A stretch of DNA of 64,000 bases from Lachnospiraceae bacterium (GTDB taxonomy: Bacteria > Bacillota > Clostridia > Lachnospirales > Lachnospiraceae): the NCBI GenBank assembly GCA_017618075.1, contig JAFZUY010000010.1, positions 1 through 64,000 on the forward strand. The letters run 5' to 3'. Both the position numbers and the translations under genes were made by a program. Below are positions 8,307-16,769 of the stretch, in pieces; the first letter of the stretch is position 1; every line of letters starts with the position of its first letter. The notes under the pieces are model-generated. The model saw only the letters and a list, made by a program, of their open reading frames with translations. It had not been told where the DNA came from and made no database searches.

Positions 8307-9599
8307 TTACTGCATAAAGAATGTTATACCCTGAGTTAATCTTACAAAGAAAAATACTCCGCAGTATGTGTGATATATCAATAACGCCAAAGCAAGTATA
8401 AGGTATACGGCTTTAAAAATATCAAAAGCATTTACTTTGGCAGGTGCCGTATCATCTTTTGATGTGTCCGATAAGTCGGACATATTCTTTTTATTCATCT
8501 TTCCGAGTAACGAATAAATATTTTTAACAAAATACATTATGCTTACAATGAAAAGAATAAAGATGCAAAAATCATATCCCCACGCGAAATTGTCATCGAG
8601 TTCTCTTTCTCCTGTTTCGCGAAGAAGTATATATTCCGCAAATGCCACAAACCACATGGTCCATGCGAGTAAAAAGAAGCGGTGCGTGAGTCCTCTTTTT
8701 TTATCCTTAAAATCAAGGAATGTGTCTTTTAGGACAGGTATGATATTGATTAACAGTATCATTATAGGAAATGCTGCGGAAAGTATCATCGTAAAGTAAG
8801 GCTTTTCCGCACGTAAATAAACACTGTAAAGAGGATCTATAATAATTCCGTTTCCCGTACTCTCGCCGAATAAAACATACTCCTGGAAAAGTATTACCGC
8901 TATCGAAGGAATTACCGTCAGCGCACAGAACAAAAGTCTTTTAAAAGGCACTCCCAGTATCCAATCGATGATGAGGAATAAAAGTGCTACGGGTGCAAAC
9001 ACAAGGATAAAGTTTGTTTTTACCGATGTGGTTACAGCGAGTAAAATCGCAAATGCTATTAACTCTCCCGCACTTATTTTCTCTTTGTATTTTGCGGATA
9101 TTGCAAGGTACAAAACGATGCATATAAGAGCCGTGAATTTCATCACGATATATGTTGAATTGTGCCATATACTACCCGACTGATAACCGATATATCTGTA
9201 CGGCTGTATCGCTCTTATATATGCGGGTGCAACAAAGCCCGACATCGCTGCGAATATTATCGCCGTTTTCGTTTCAATTCTGTTGGTTCTTAAAAGTATA
9301 AATGTCAGTGCTAACGTTCCGGCTTCGCATACACAAAGGAACGTTGCTATCGCAAAATGAAAGCCGAACTCAGGCATAAGCGCAAACAGTCTGTAAATAA
9401 CCGCGAGTATGCTGTATCCCCAGCCGTCAAGCGCCATCTCTATATGTGCGAAAAGATCCGATTCATACTTGCCCGTGACCGGAAAAAGCGTCTGATTGTA
9501 GTGAAGAAGTACAAGTTCAAAACAGTAGAACGTAAATCCGATTATGGCGGCGATTATAAAAAATGCATTTATTATTTTGTTCTTTTTATCGCTTTTCAA
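8307..9599 (-). CDS. Polytopic membrane protein, probable GT-C glycosyltransferase
   Basis: This 430-residue protein has about 10 predicted membrane helices. The first outer loop contains KYESDLFAHIEMALDGWGYS, an acidic loop expected of GT-C transferases. Translation most likely starts at a TTG (9599): there is no ATG before the first helix, and GGAG is 10 nt upstream. The start overlaps the end of the GNAT gene by 14 bp, so the two are probably coupled. It sits inside the polysaccharide locus. Function is inferred from topology and context only. Confidence 0.6.
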   Translation of the reverse strand: MKSDKKNKIINAFFIIAAIIGFTFYCFELVLLHYNQTLFPVTGKYESDLFAHIEMALDGWGYSILAVIYRLFALMPEFGFHFAIATFLCVCEAGTLALTFILLRTNRIETKTAIIFAAMSGFVAPAYIRAIQPYRYIGYQSGSIWHNSTYIVMKFTALICIVLYLAISAKYKEKISAGELIAFAILLAVTTSVKTNFILVFAPVALLFLIIDWILGVPFKRLLFCALTVIPSIAVILFQEYVLFGESTGNGIIIDPLYSVYLRAEKPYFTMILSAAFPIMILLINIIPVLKDTFLDFKDKKRGLTHRFFLLAWTMWFVAFAEYILLRETGERELDDNFAWGYDFCIFILFIVSIMYFVKNIYSLLGKMNKKNMSDLSDTSKDDTAPAKVNAFDIFKAVYLILALALLIYHTYCGVFFFVRLTQGITFFMQ

Positions 9600-10095
9600 A
9601 ATCCTTTTTCTCCAGCTCCATAAAAATCACTTCGCGAATCACACCGTTGTCATTTATCTTTTCGATGCCGTCCGTCATTTTAAAACCGGCTTTTTCGTAG
9701 CTTCGGATTGCACCGGGATTATCTTTGTACACTCGTAAAAAAACTTTATCAAGTTTAAGACCTCTGAAGGCGTAGTCTAAAATTATCTCTGCGGCCTTGG
9801 TTCCGACGCCTTTTCCTCTTGCGCTTTCTTCGCCGATGAATATTCCGAATTCAGCGTCTTTTTTATCATGATTGATATCTCTTAGATATACGCTTCCGAC
9901 ACCCACACCGTCTAAAAGAATGATAAACTGTGTGACCTTACCGGTCTCGACAAAGTTTTTAAGCCATGCTTCATGGCTTTCTTTCGTAAACATTCTGCGG
10001 TCGATAAAACGTGAGTTTACGTATTCGGAATTGCGCCATCTGACGATGTCATCCGTGTCTTTGTATGTAATTGGGCGAATGGTAATTTCTGCCAT
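9586..10095 (-). CDS. GNAT N-acetyltransferase, probably acting on a 4-amino-4,6-dideoxy sugar
   Basis: The 169-residue protein has the GNAT fold of the RimJ/RimL type: R/N-rich N terminus (RPITYKDTDDIVRWRNSEY), the acetyl-CoA pyrophosphate loop ARGKGVGTKA near residues 90-99, and the C-terminal NPGAIRSYEKAGF motif. It starts 2 nt after the stop of the wecE-like aminotransferase. In the enterobacterial pathway WecE makes dTDP-4-amino-4,6-dideoxygalactose and a GNAT enzyme (WecD) acetylates it, so a similar role is inferred here, although the sequence resembles generic RimJ-like enzymes more than WecD. Confidence 0.8.
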   Translation of the reverse strand: MAEITIRPITYKDTDDIVRWRNSEYVNSRFIDRRMFTKESHEAWLKNFVETGKVTQFIILLDGVGVGSVYLRDINHDKKDAEFGIFIGEESARGKGVGTKAAEIILDYAFRGLKLDKVFLRVYKDNPGAIRSYEKAGFKMTDGIEKINDNGVIREVIFMELEKKDFEKR

Positions 10096-10096
10096 A

Positions 10097-11227
10097 TTAT
10101 TTGCTGTAAAATTCCTTTACTTTGCCGATGATGTATTCTGTTTCCTCTTCTTTTAAGCCGTAGTAAAGAGGGAGTCTTACGAGTCTTTCGCTTTCCTTGG
10201 TTGTATATACATCCTCGCCGTTAAATCTGCCGAACATTTTTCCTGCGGGCGCGCCGTGAAGAGGGATATAGTGGAATACCGCAAGTATACCGTTTTCTCC
10301 GAGGAATTTGATAAACGCAGTTCTTTCTTCCAAATCCTTACACTTTAAGTAAAACATATGCGCATTGTGCTTGCAGTCTGTGGGAACAAAAGGTCTCTCT
10401 ATGCGTTCTTTGTTTTCAAGCTCTTCAAATGCATCATAGTACATATTCCATGTGTGCATTCTGTCTGCGGTTATTTCTTCTGCAAGCTCAAGCTGTGCAT
10501 AAAGATATGCTGCATTAAGTTCACTGGGAAGATATGATGAACCTGCATCAACCCATGTATATTTATCTATCTGACCGCGGAAAAATTTCGCTCTGTTGGT
10601 ACCTTTTTCCCTTACAATTTCAGCATGCTCGATGTTTTCCTTGTCACGGATTAAAAGTGCTCCGCCTTCACCCATGGAGAAGTTCTTCGTCTCATGGAAA
10701 GAAAAGCATCCGTACTCTCCGAATGTACCGAGTGCCTTGCCCTTGTACTCGGACATGATTCCCTGTGCGGCATCTTCAATCACCATAAGATTGTGATTCT
10801 TTGCAATCTCCATTATCTTATCCATTTCACAGGAAACGCCTGCATAGTGAACGGGAACGATTGCTTTTGTCTTATCCGTGATGGCATCTTCAATTAAGTT
10901 TTCGTCAATGTTCATCGTATCGGGACGAACATCCACAAACACTGCTTTTGCACCGCGAAGTACGAATGCATCCGCTGTGGAAACGAATGTATAACTCGGC
11001 ATAATTACTTCATCGCCGGGTTTGATATTGCTTAATATTGCAGCCATTTCGGTAGCATGTGTACAGGAGGTGGTAAGAAGTGCTTTTGTAGTGCCTGTTT
11101 TGTTTTCAAGCCACTCGTTACACTTTTTCGTAAACTCTCCGTCACCGCAGATTTTCTGATTCTCTACGGCTTTTTTGATATAATCCATTTCTTTTCCCGT
11201 AAAGGGAGGTACGTTAAATCTGATCAT
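10097..11227 (-). CDS. wecE: dTDP-4-amino-4,6-dideoxygalactose transaminase (WecE/RffA)
   Basis: This 376-residue pyridoxal-phosphate aminotransferase of the DegT/DnrJ/EryC1 fold converts dTDP-4-keto-6-deoxyglucose to dTDP-4-amino-4,6-dideoxy-D-galactose with glutamate as amino donor. Similarity to enterobacterial WecE is strong along the whole length: CGDGEFTKKC near residue 27, PSYTFVSTADAFVLRGA, RPDTMNIDE, EDAAQG, and the catalytic lysine K181 in FHETKN. Length equals the E. coli enzyme. GGAG is 5 nt before the ATG. With the adjoining acetyltransferase it should provide an activated Fuc4NAc-like sugar. The dehydratase and thymidylyltransferase that would make its substrate are not in the window. 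Confidence 0.93.
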   Translation of the reverse strand: MIRFNVPPFTGKEMDYIKKAVENQKICGDGEFTKKCNEWLENKTGTTKALLTTSCTHATEMAAILSNIKPGDEVIMPSYTFVSTADAFVLRGAKAVFVDVRPDTMNIDENLIEDAITDKTKAIVPVHYAGVSCEMDKIMEIAKNHNLMVIEDAAQGIMSEYKGKALGTFGEYGCFSFHETKNFSMGEGGALLIRDKENIEHAEIVREKGTNRAKFFRGQIDKYTWVDAGSSYLPSELNAAYLYAQLELAEEITADRMHTWNMYYDAFEELENKERIERPFVPTDCKHNAHMFYLKCKDLEERTAFIKFLGENGILAVFHYIPLHGAPAGKMFGRFNGEDVYTTKESERLVRLPLYYGLKEEETEYIIGKVKEFYSK

Positions 11228-11264
11228 TTTTTCTCCGCGCAGAATTTAATTCTGCCTTAGATAA

Positions 11265-12332
11265 TTATTTTTCTTTTTTTATGAACAATCCAAAAAGGAG
11301 TCTTCTTACAAAATCAATTAATATTCCGACCACAAAGATTGCAAGGATTGTTCCAATCAAGTGAAGTAAAAACAAAGGTGTGCCGGAAACCGCTTCCACG
11401 TTAAACCACTTAGGCCAGAGATATCTTAAAAGCTTGTGCTCGTGTAAAAGATAAACGCCGAAGGTTCCCTGTGATGCAAAAAGGATAACGCCTGCAAGCC
11501 ACTTCGGAGCCTTTGTCTCATGCTTAAGTGCGAAGAGGAACAGGCATACGCTTGCTAAAAGTATGAAAAGCGAATTGTACGGATAAAAGTTTTTGGCATA
11601 TCCGCCGAGCTTTCCTACATACAAATCTATTAACAATAATCCTTTGCCGAGTACAAACGCACAAATTGCAGATACGAATGAAATCAGCAAATAAACCCAT
11701 CTGTTTAACTTGAAATCTTCGGGATATTTTCTGATGTATGCTGCCACAAGATAGAGGCATGCAAACCAGCAGATATCCATTCCTTCAAGATCCGTAAGGG
11801 GCTGTGTAAAAGGAAGGATTGTATTCCATACCGAGAACACCGCTATCGCTGCAAGTATTATGCCCTTAAGCTGCTTTTTATCCATTGCCTCGATTCCTTT
11901 ATTTAGGAACGGGAAGAACAAATATAGGAGCATATAAACCGTTGCAAACCAGTAGTGGCTGCCGGTCACGGGCATCAGGAGAGGTATTACATCATAAATA
12001 CCGTTTGCGAGGCCAAGATGTCCTTGGGTTACAATCGCAAAGACTGCAGTTATTATCCATGAGTAAAAAAGAATCTGTGCCCAGAGCATGATGACCTTTT
12101 TTACCTTAAACTCTGATTTCGAAAGGAAGTATCCGCTTATGAGCACATAAACATTAACGCTTCCCATGCAGAGCGCTTCGATAATCCAGGCGAGGTTTCT
12201 GTTTAAGCCCATCTTAAGCTCAAACTCTTTTAAGACACCGCCCTTGTCGAGATAATGAAGCGTTATTATCATGAGCATCGCAACGATTCTGAGGACTTCC
12301 ATATTCAGTTGTCTGGACTTTTTTTCACTCAT
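11265..12332 (-). CDS. Acyltransferase 3 family membrane O-acyltransferase
   Basis: The 355-residue integral membrane protein has about 10 helices and the acyltransferase-3 features: N-terminal MEVLRIVAMLMIITLHY with the conserved R and H, then ISGYFLS, and PVTGSHYWFATVYMLLY. Such proteins O-acetylate (or O-succinylate) surface polysaccharides or membrane-linked sugars. The ATG overlaps the stop of the upstream GT2 gene (ATGA). It probably decorates the polymer made by this locus. Confidence 0.88.
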   Translation of the reverse strand: MSEKKSRQLNMEVLRIVAMLMIITLHYLDKGGVLKEFELKMGLNRNLAWIIEALCMGSVNVYVLISGYFLSKSEFKVKKVIMLWAQILFYSWIITAVFAIVTQGHLGLANGIYDVIPLLMPVTGSHYWFATVYMLLYLFFPFLNKGIEAMDKKQLKGIILAAIAVFSVWNTILPFTQPLTDLEGMDICWFACLYLVAAYIRKYPEDFKLNRWVYLLISFVSAICAFVLGKGLLLIDLYVGKLGGYAKNFYPYNSLFILLASVCLFLFALKHETKAPKWLAGVILFASQGTFGVYLLHEHKLLRYLWPKWFNVEAVSGTPLFLLHLIGTILAIFVVGILIDFVRRLLFGLFIKKEK

Positions 12333-13252
12333 TCTTCGTTAGTTGTTTTTGAAACAATGTATCTGGGTCTTCCCTTAACTTCTTCATAAATACGTGCAAG
12401 ATAATGTCCCATAATTCCGAGGCTTATCATAATGCATCCGCCAATGATAAGAAGTAAAAGAATAACTGTCGTAAAACCGTCCGCTGCAATTCCGAGGAAG
12501 TAATTAACCAGTGTCTCGATTCCGAGTACAACGGAGAAAATCATCAAAAGCACACCAAGTACGAATACCGCCTTAAGAGGTGCCGTCGTAAAGGATGTGG
12601 TATTTGAAATCGCATATGCCACAAGTCCCGAGAACGACCATTTGCTCTTGCCTGCTTTTCTCTCGGCAACATCGAAAGTAACGGATGTGCTCTTAAAGCC
12701 TGCCCAGAATGAAAGTGCTCTAAAGAAAGTATTTCTTTCAGGCAGATCAAGCAGTGCCTCAACCACTTTTCTGTCAAGCAGTTTGAAATCACTTGTTTTA
12801 TTCAAATCCATCTTCATTAAGGAACTCATTATTCCGTAAAAGATAGCGCAGAACAGTTTGTAGAAAGGATTCTCCTTGCCTCTTTTAGACTTGATTCCTT
12901 CAACTACTTCGTAGCCTTCTTCCCAGAGCTTATACATCTCAACCAAAGTTGCGGCAGGATGCTGAAGATCGCAGTCAATTACAGCCACGCAGTCGCCTGT
13001 CGCATAATCAAGACCTGCGAAAATAGCTGCTTCCTTGCCGAAGTTTCTCGAAAACTGAATGCCTCCGATTCTTTTATCAGCTTTGGAAAGTTTTTCCACA
13101 ATATCAAAAGTCTGATCCGTCGAGCCGTCGGAAACAAAGAGCAGATCGTATTCAATACCTGCACCCTGCAATGTCTCTCCGATGGTTTTGGCTGTATTCT
13201 CGATATTGTCTTCCTCATTGAATGAAGGAATGATAACGGTAAGTTTTCCCAT
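12329..13252 (-). CDS. GT2 polyprenyl-phosphate glycosyltransferase (GtrB-like)
   Basis: The 307-residue protein has a GT-A domain (VIIPSFNEEDNI at residues 5-16, FVSDGSTDQT, VIDCDLQHPA) and two C-terminal membrane helices at about 225-290, followed by RPRYIVSK. This is the bactoprenol-phosphate sugar synthase layout. It is sandwiched between the O-acyltransferase and the GtrII-like gene at 13258, forming a synthase/transferase pair. Start site has AAGGGAT close to the ATG. Confidence 0.88.
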   Translation of the reverse strand: MGKLTVIIPSFNEEDNIENTAKTIGETLQGAGIEYDLLFVSDGSTDQTFDIVEKLSKADKRIGGIQFSRNFGKEAAIFAGLDYATGDCVAVIDCDLQHPAATLVEMYKLWEEGYEVVEGIKSKRGKENPFYKLFCAIFYGIMSSLMKMDLNKTSDFKLLDRKVVEALLDLPERNTFFRALSFWAGFKSTSVTFDVAERKAGKSKWSFSGLVAYAISNTTSFTTAPLKAVFVLGVLLMIFSVVLGIETLVNYFLGIAADGFTTVILLLLIIGGCIMISLGIMGHYLARIYEEVKGRPRYIVSKTTNEE

Positions 13253-13257
13253 ATCCC

Positions 13258-14790
13258 TTACTCCAGTTTAATAAACATGATTCCGTTTACAATCTTGATG
13301 CTGTTCTTATCCGGGAACGATGACATCGTCGAATATTCTTCGGAATAATACATATCAACTACATAATCGCCCTCAAGAATATTAAGCGTCGCACCTAAAT
13401 AATTCTTGATAAACTCTTCATACTGCTCACCGCGGTAGAATAAGAAACTCCTGTCGGTTCCGCGGATCTTCGATGTTATATCATAGGTCAGTTCTGTCGG
13501 AGGATAACTCTTTTCACTAATCTCTCCGACCAGACAGATAGGCATTCCCTGAACGTAACCTTCGGTCTGTTCAATCCTGTCAAGAAGCCTTACACAGTAT
13601 GCGTAGGATTTCTCATATTGCTGCTGCATATTGAAGTATGCAATATTATCCATTAACAGAAAATTATAACATAATAACGCCACCAGCACCACCGATACGG
13701 TCTTGGGAATGATGAGCTTATCTTTTACGGTCTCAAATGCCGTAATGGTTCGCTCGGATATAATTACGATGGCAACGATGAAGATTTCCCACTGCAGTCT
13801 CATAACAAGATGGTATTCACCGGTTTGTGACATCAAAAGAAGCACGGTATTGGCACCAAAAGGCATCAGTCCTATGCAAAGGAATAGAATCAGCCAGCTG
13901 TACCATTTTTTGTACACCTTGTTTTTGACAAAGAGTACGAAAATTGCAACCATGGACGCCGAGACTATCGTACTCATTATTATCATCGTTAAAAAATTGT
14001 TGACGAAGATTCGTCCGCTGAATGCAAATGCGGCGAAATCGTAATACATATCGTAAATTCTTTCAGGGATTGAAGAAAGACTGATGTGAGTCATTTCGTT
14101 AATGCCCTGATATGTATCAAGTTCCTTGTGCTGAACGAGCAGACAGATTTTTAATATACCGTAGTATAAAGCACTGCCGCCGATGCCCATCATAAGGTAC
14201 TTAAAGCCCTTGTTCCAAAGCGTATAAATATCTTCGTTGTCGATGACCGTAAAAATAATATCGAACAAACATAAAAGAATCGCTACCGAAACATACGCCT
14301 GATAAGTACCGAGGCTTAGTGCAAGGAAGATCATTCCGGCGAAAAATCCGAACTTGTATTTCTTGCTTACGTATGCTGCGATAATTGCAAACAGGAGGCC
14401 CAACATATATCCGTCCACCGTGTACATATACGACATTGTTGCCGCAACGGCGGGGAATGTGACCATAACCGCAGGTACCAAAATCAACGTGGTCTTTTTC
14501 TTAACATCGAAAAACCTTGTGACAAAAACTGCGCTGATTGCTATGAATATAATCGCCAAAAGACCGTTTACAAAATTCAGATCATAAAAGGAGGAGATTC
14601 CGCACGCTACTGTTAAAAACCACCTTCCGCTTGTAACCATGTTCTGGTCAAAGTAAAAGTTGGTCATGGAATCGCCGTTCGGGAACTTGTTTACAATCAT
14701 AAACATATGAGTGATAAGTCCTATCACAATTCCCGACATAAACGGTATTTTGTATTGTTCTTCTTTTAATTTGTTGATTAATTTTTCCAT
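13258..14790 (-). CDS. GtrII-like (Glucos_trans_II) membrane glycosyltransferase
   Basis: The 510-residue protein has about 11 membrane helices and matches the Glucos_trans_II family: the first outer loop holds PNGDSMTNFYFDQNMVTSGRW and a later loop holds SLGTYQAYVS. In phage-type O-antigen glucosylation GtrII takes glucose from undecaprenyl-P-glucose, made by GtrB, and adds it to the polymer outside the cell. Here GtrB-like genes flank it on both sides (12329 and 14790), and its ATG overlaps the upstream stop. A second family member is at 48800, outside the locus. Confidence 0.8.
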   Translation of the reverse strand: MEKLINKLKEEQYKIPFMSGIVIGLITHMFMIVNKFPNGDSMTNFYFDQNMVTSGRWFLTVACGISSFYDLNFVNGLLAIIFIAISAVFVTRFFDVKKKTTLILVPAVMVTFPAVAATMSYMYTVDGYMLGLLFAIIAAYVSKKYKFGFFAGMIFLALSLGTYQAYVSVAILLCLFDIIFTVIDNEDIYTLWNKGFKYLMMGIGGSALYYGILKICLLVQHKELDTYQGINEMTHISLSSIPERIYDMYYDFAAFAFSGRIFVNNFLTMIIMSTIVSASMVAIFVLFVKNKVYKKWYSWLILFLCIGLMPFGANTVLLLMSQTGEYHLVMRLQWEIFIVAIVIISERTITAFETVKDKLIIPKTVSVVLVALLCYNFLLMDNIAYFNMQQQYEKSYAYCVRLLDRIEQTEGYVQGMPICLVGEISEKSYPPTELTYDITSKIRGTDRSFLFYRGEQYEEFIKNYLGATLNILEGDYVVDMYYSEEYSTMSSFPDKNSIKIVNGIMFIKLE

Positions 14791-15728
14791 TATTTTTTCT
14801 CTTTCACAATGTAAATGGGTCTGCCCTTTACTTCAAGATATGTCTTTGAAATATACATTCCGATGATACCCACGCTAAAAAGCTGGAGGCCTGCAAAGAA
14901 TGTAATCATACATGCAAGTGAAGGCCAGCCGCTGACGGGATCACCGAAAATAAGTGCTCTTACGAAAAGGAATATAAGTGCAATAAATGCAAGTACGCAG
15001 AAGATAAGTCCTATAATTGAGGACCATACAAGCGGTGCGGTTGAGAATGCAACAATGCCTTCAATCGAGTACTGGAAGAGTTTGAAGAATGACCATTTTG
15101 TCTTGCCTGCGACTCTTTTACGATTTTCAAAAGGAATCCATTTGGTATTAAATCCGACCCATCCGAAAATACCCTTGCTGAATCTGTTGTACTCTCCTAT
15201 TTCGACGATCGCATCCACCATGACACGCTTCATAAATCTGAAATCTCTGGCGCCGGGAACCATATCCACTTTCGCAATGAAATGCATCAGAAGATAAAAG
15301 ATATTTGCAAACATGCTTCTGATGGGCGGTTCGCCTTTTCTGTTTACACGTCTCGTGGCAACGCAGTCATATCCCTCGTTGATGACGCTCTCGTACATTT
15401 GGGGAATAAGTTCGGGCGGATCCTGCAAATCGGCATCCATGATTACAACATAATCGCCGGTCGATTCCTTAAGGCCTGCATACATTGCAGCTTCCTTGCC
15501 AAAATTCCTCGAAAAAGAAACATAGTGCACTTTTTCGTCTTTTTCGGCGAGGTCTTTTAAGACATCAATCGTTTTGTCTTTGCTGCCGTCGTTTACAAAA
15601 AGATATTCGTAATCAAGCGCAAAGTCTTTAAGTGCTTCACTGGTCGCCTCATAAAACAAAGGGATTGCTTCCTCTTCGTTGTAGCACGGAACGATTATTG
15701 TACATTTTTCTTTTGCTTCGTTACTCAT
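14790..15728 (-). CDS. GT2 polyprenyl-phosphate glycosyltransferase (GtrB-like)
   Basis: The 312-residue protein is the third GtrB-like enzyme of the locus. It has IIVPCYNEEEAIPLF near residues 11-25, FVNDGSKDKT, the DADLQDPPE metal-binding motif, two C-terminal membrane helices at about 235-295, and the typical end RPIYIVKEKK. It is expected to make polyprenyl-phosphate hexose for GT-C enzymes. One-base overlap with the GtrII-like gene suggests these two work as a pair. Confidence 0.88.
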   Translation of the reverse strand: MSNEAKEKCTIIVPCYNEEEAIPLFYEATSEALKDFALDYEYLFVNDGSKDKTIDVLKDLAEKDEKVHYVSFSRNFGKEAAMYAGLKESTGDYVVIMDADLQDPPELIPQMYESVINEGYDCVATRRVNRKGEPPIRSMFANIFYLLMHFIAKVDMVPGARDFRFMKRVMVDAIVEIGEYNRFSKGIFGWVGFNTKWIPFENRKRVAGKTKWSFFKLFQYSIEGIVAFSTAPLVWSSIIGLIFCVLAFIALIFLFVRALIFGDPVSGWPSLACMITFFAGLQLFSVGIIGMYISKTYLEVKGRPIYIVKEKK

Positions 15729-15764
15729 TTTTCTTCTTTCTTTTATGTTTCTGTTACCGTATCT

Positions 15765-16763
15765 TTATTCGATTTCCAGAGAATCGAAATTTTTAACTGT
15801 CTTTAAAAACTTACCCGGAGATTCGATGTGAAGCGATACCAGATCTTTTATATCGTCATCGTATTTCTCGTAGTAATAAGGGTTGGTCTCAAACTCGGGG
15901 AAGCAGTCAAGTATTGCATTCTGAAGCATCTCTAAGAATGATTTTTTGCGCTTGGCACCGGGTGTTACAGCGATGTATGTAAAGAGCGTTTTCATATACA
16001 TATCATCGATAAACGCTGCCTCAACCTCTTCGGGAAACTCCTCAAGAATCTCTCTCTTAAAGCACTCCTCGATAAAGAAAGTCATTACATCCAGTCTTTC
16101 AAAAAGATCGCTTTCTTCTGTGGAAGGTTTGTTGTCCTTGTCAAAGAAATAAAGGCATTCATCGATGTATTCAAATTTCTCCGCTTCCGAAAGTGCAAGT
16201 CTTCCGATTCCGAGTTTTTCAAAAAGAAGTTTTTCAGGGAACCAGAGTCCGTTCTTTTCAAAGATACTTCTCTTAAAAATCTTCGACTCCATCTGCCCCG
16301 GATTGACTATTAAAATCGCCTTCATTTCATCTTCTTCCATATCGGGAAGCTGCTTGAAAATCTCAGCATCGCTCTCGTTATCTTCCGAATCGTTCGCACA
16401 TCCGACTACATCCGCGCCCGTTTCCTCGGCTTTCTTAAGCATGGCCTTTACAAACGAGGGTGCAATCGTATCTCCCGCATTCATAAAAGAAACCCACTCT
16501 GCCTCCGAGCTTCTCAGCGCCAGATTGTACGCTCCGCCTTTACCGCGTCTTTCGGAAGTAAATAAAAGTTTGATAATGTCAGGGTACTTTTCGCTGTATC
16601 CGGAAATCAATTCTTTTACAGGACCTGAAGGAATGTCTGCCGATATAACAATCTCTGTCCCTTCGCGGTAAGCTTCAAGCGTGGAATCTATGGTTTTTTT
16701 AATTTTTCCAACATCTGTGTATGTATCACTTAATGCAATTATGATACTCAATTTAATATCCAT
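15765..16763 (-). CDS. Family 2-like glycosyltransferase
   Basis: This 332-residue soluble protein begins like a GT-A enzyme (LSIIIALSDT, then TSERRGKGGAYNLALRSS, then WVSFMNAGDTIAPSF). The usual D-x-D is replaced by NAGD, as in some GT2 members. The C-terminal half (from about residue 170) is acidic and unrelated to anything recognised. It lies between the ABC transporter and a GtrB-like gene; it probably adds one sugar of the repeat unit on the cytoplasmic side. Confidence 0.7.
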   Translation of the reverse strand: MDIKLSIIIALSDTYTDVGKIKKTIDSTLEAYREGTEIVISADIPSGPVKELISGYSEKYPDIIKLLFTSERRGKGGAYNLALRSSEAEWVSFMNAGDTIAPSFVKAMLKKAEETGADVVGCANDSEDNESDAEIFKQLPDMEEDEMKAILIVNPGQMESKIFKRSIFEKNGLWFPEKLLFEKLGIGRLALSEAEKFEYIDECLYFFDKDNKPSTEESDLFERLDVMTFFIEECFKREILEEFPEEVEAAFIDDMYMKTLFTYIAVTPGAKRKKSFLEMLQNAILDCFPEFETNPYYYEKYDDDIKDLVSLHIESPGKFLKTVKNFDSLEIE

Positions 16764-16769
16764 ATTTCT

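Noticed and set aside
16165-16671. Plus-strand 168-codon Ser-rich frame
   Set aside because: Antisense of the GT2-like gene at 15765; serine richness comes from complementing Glu/Lys codons.
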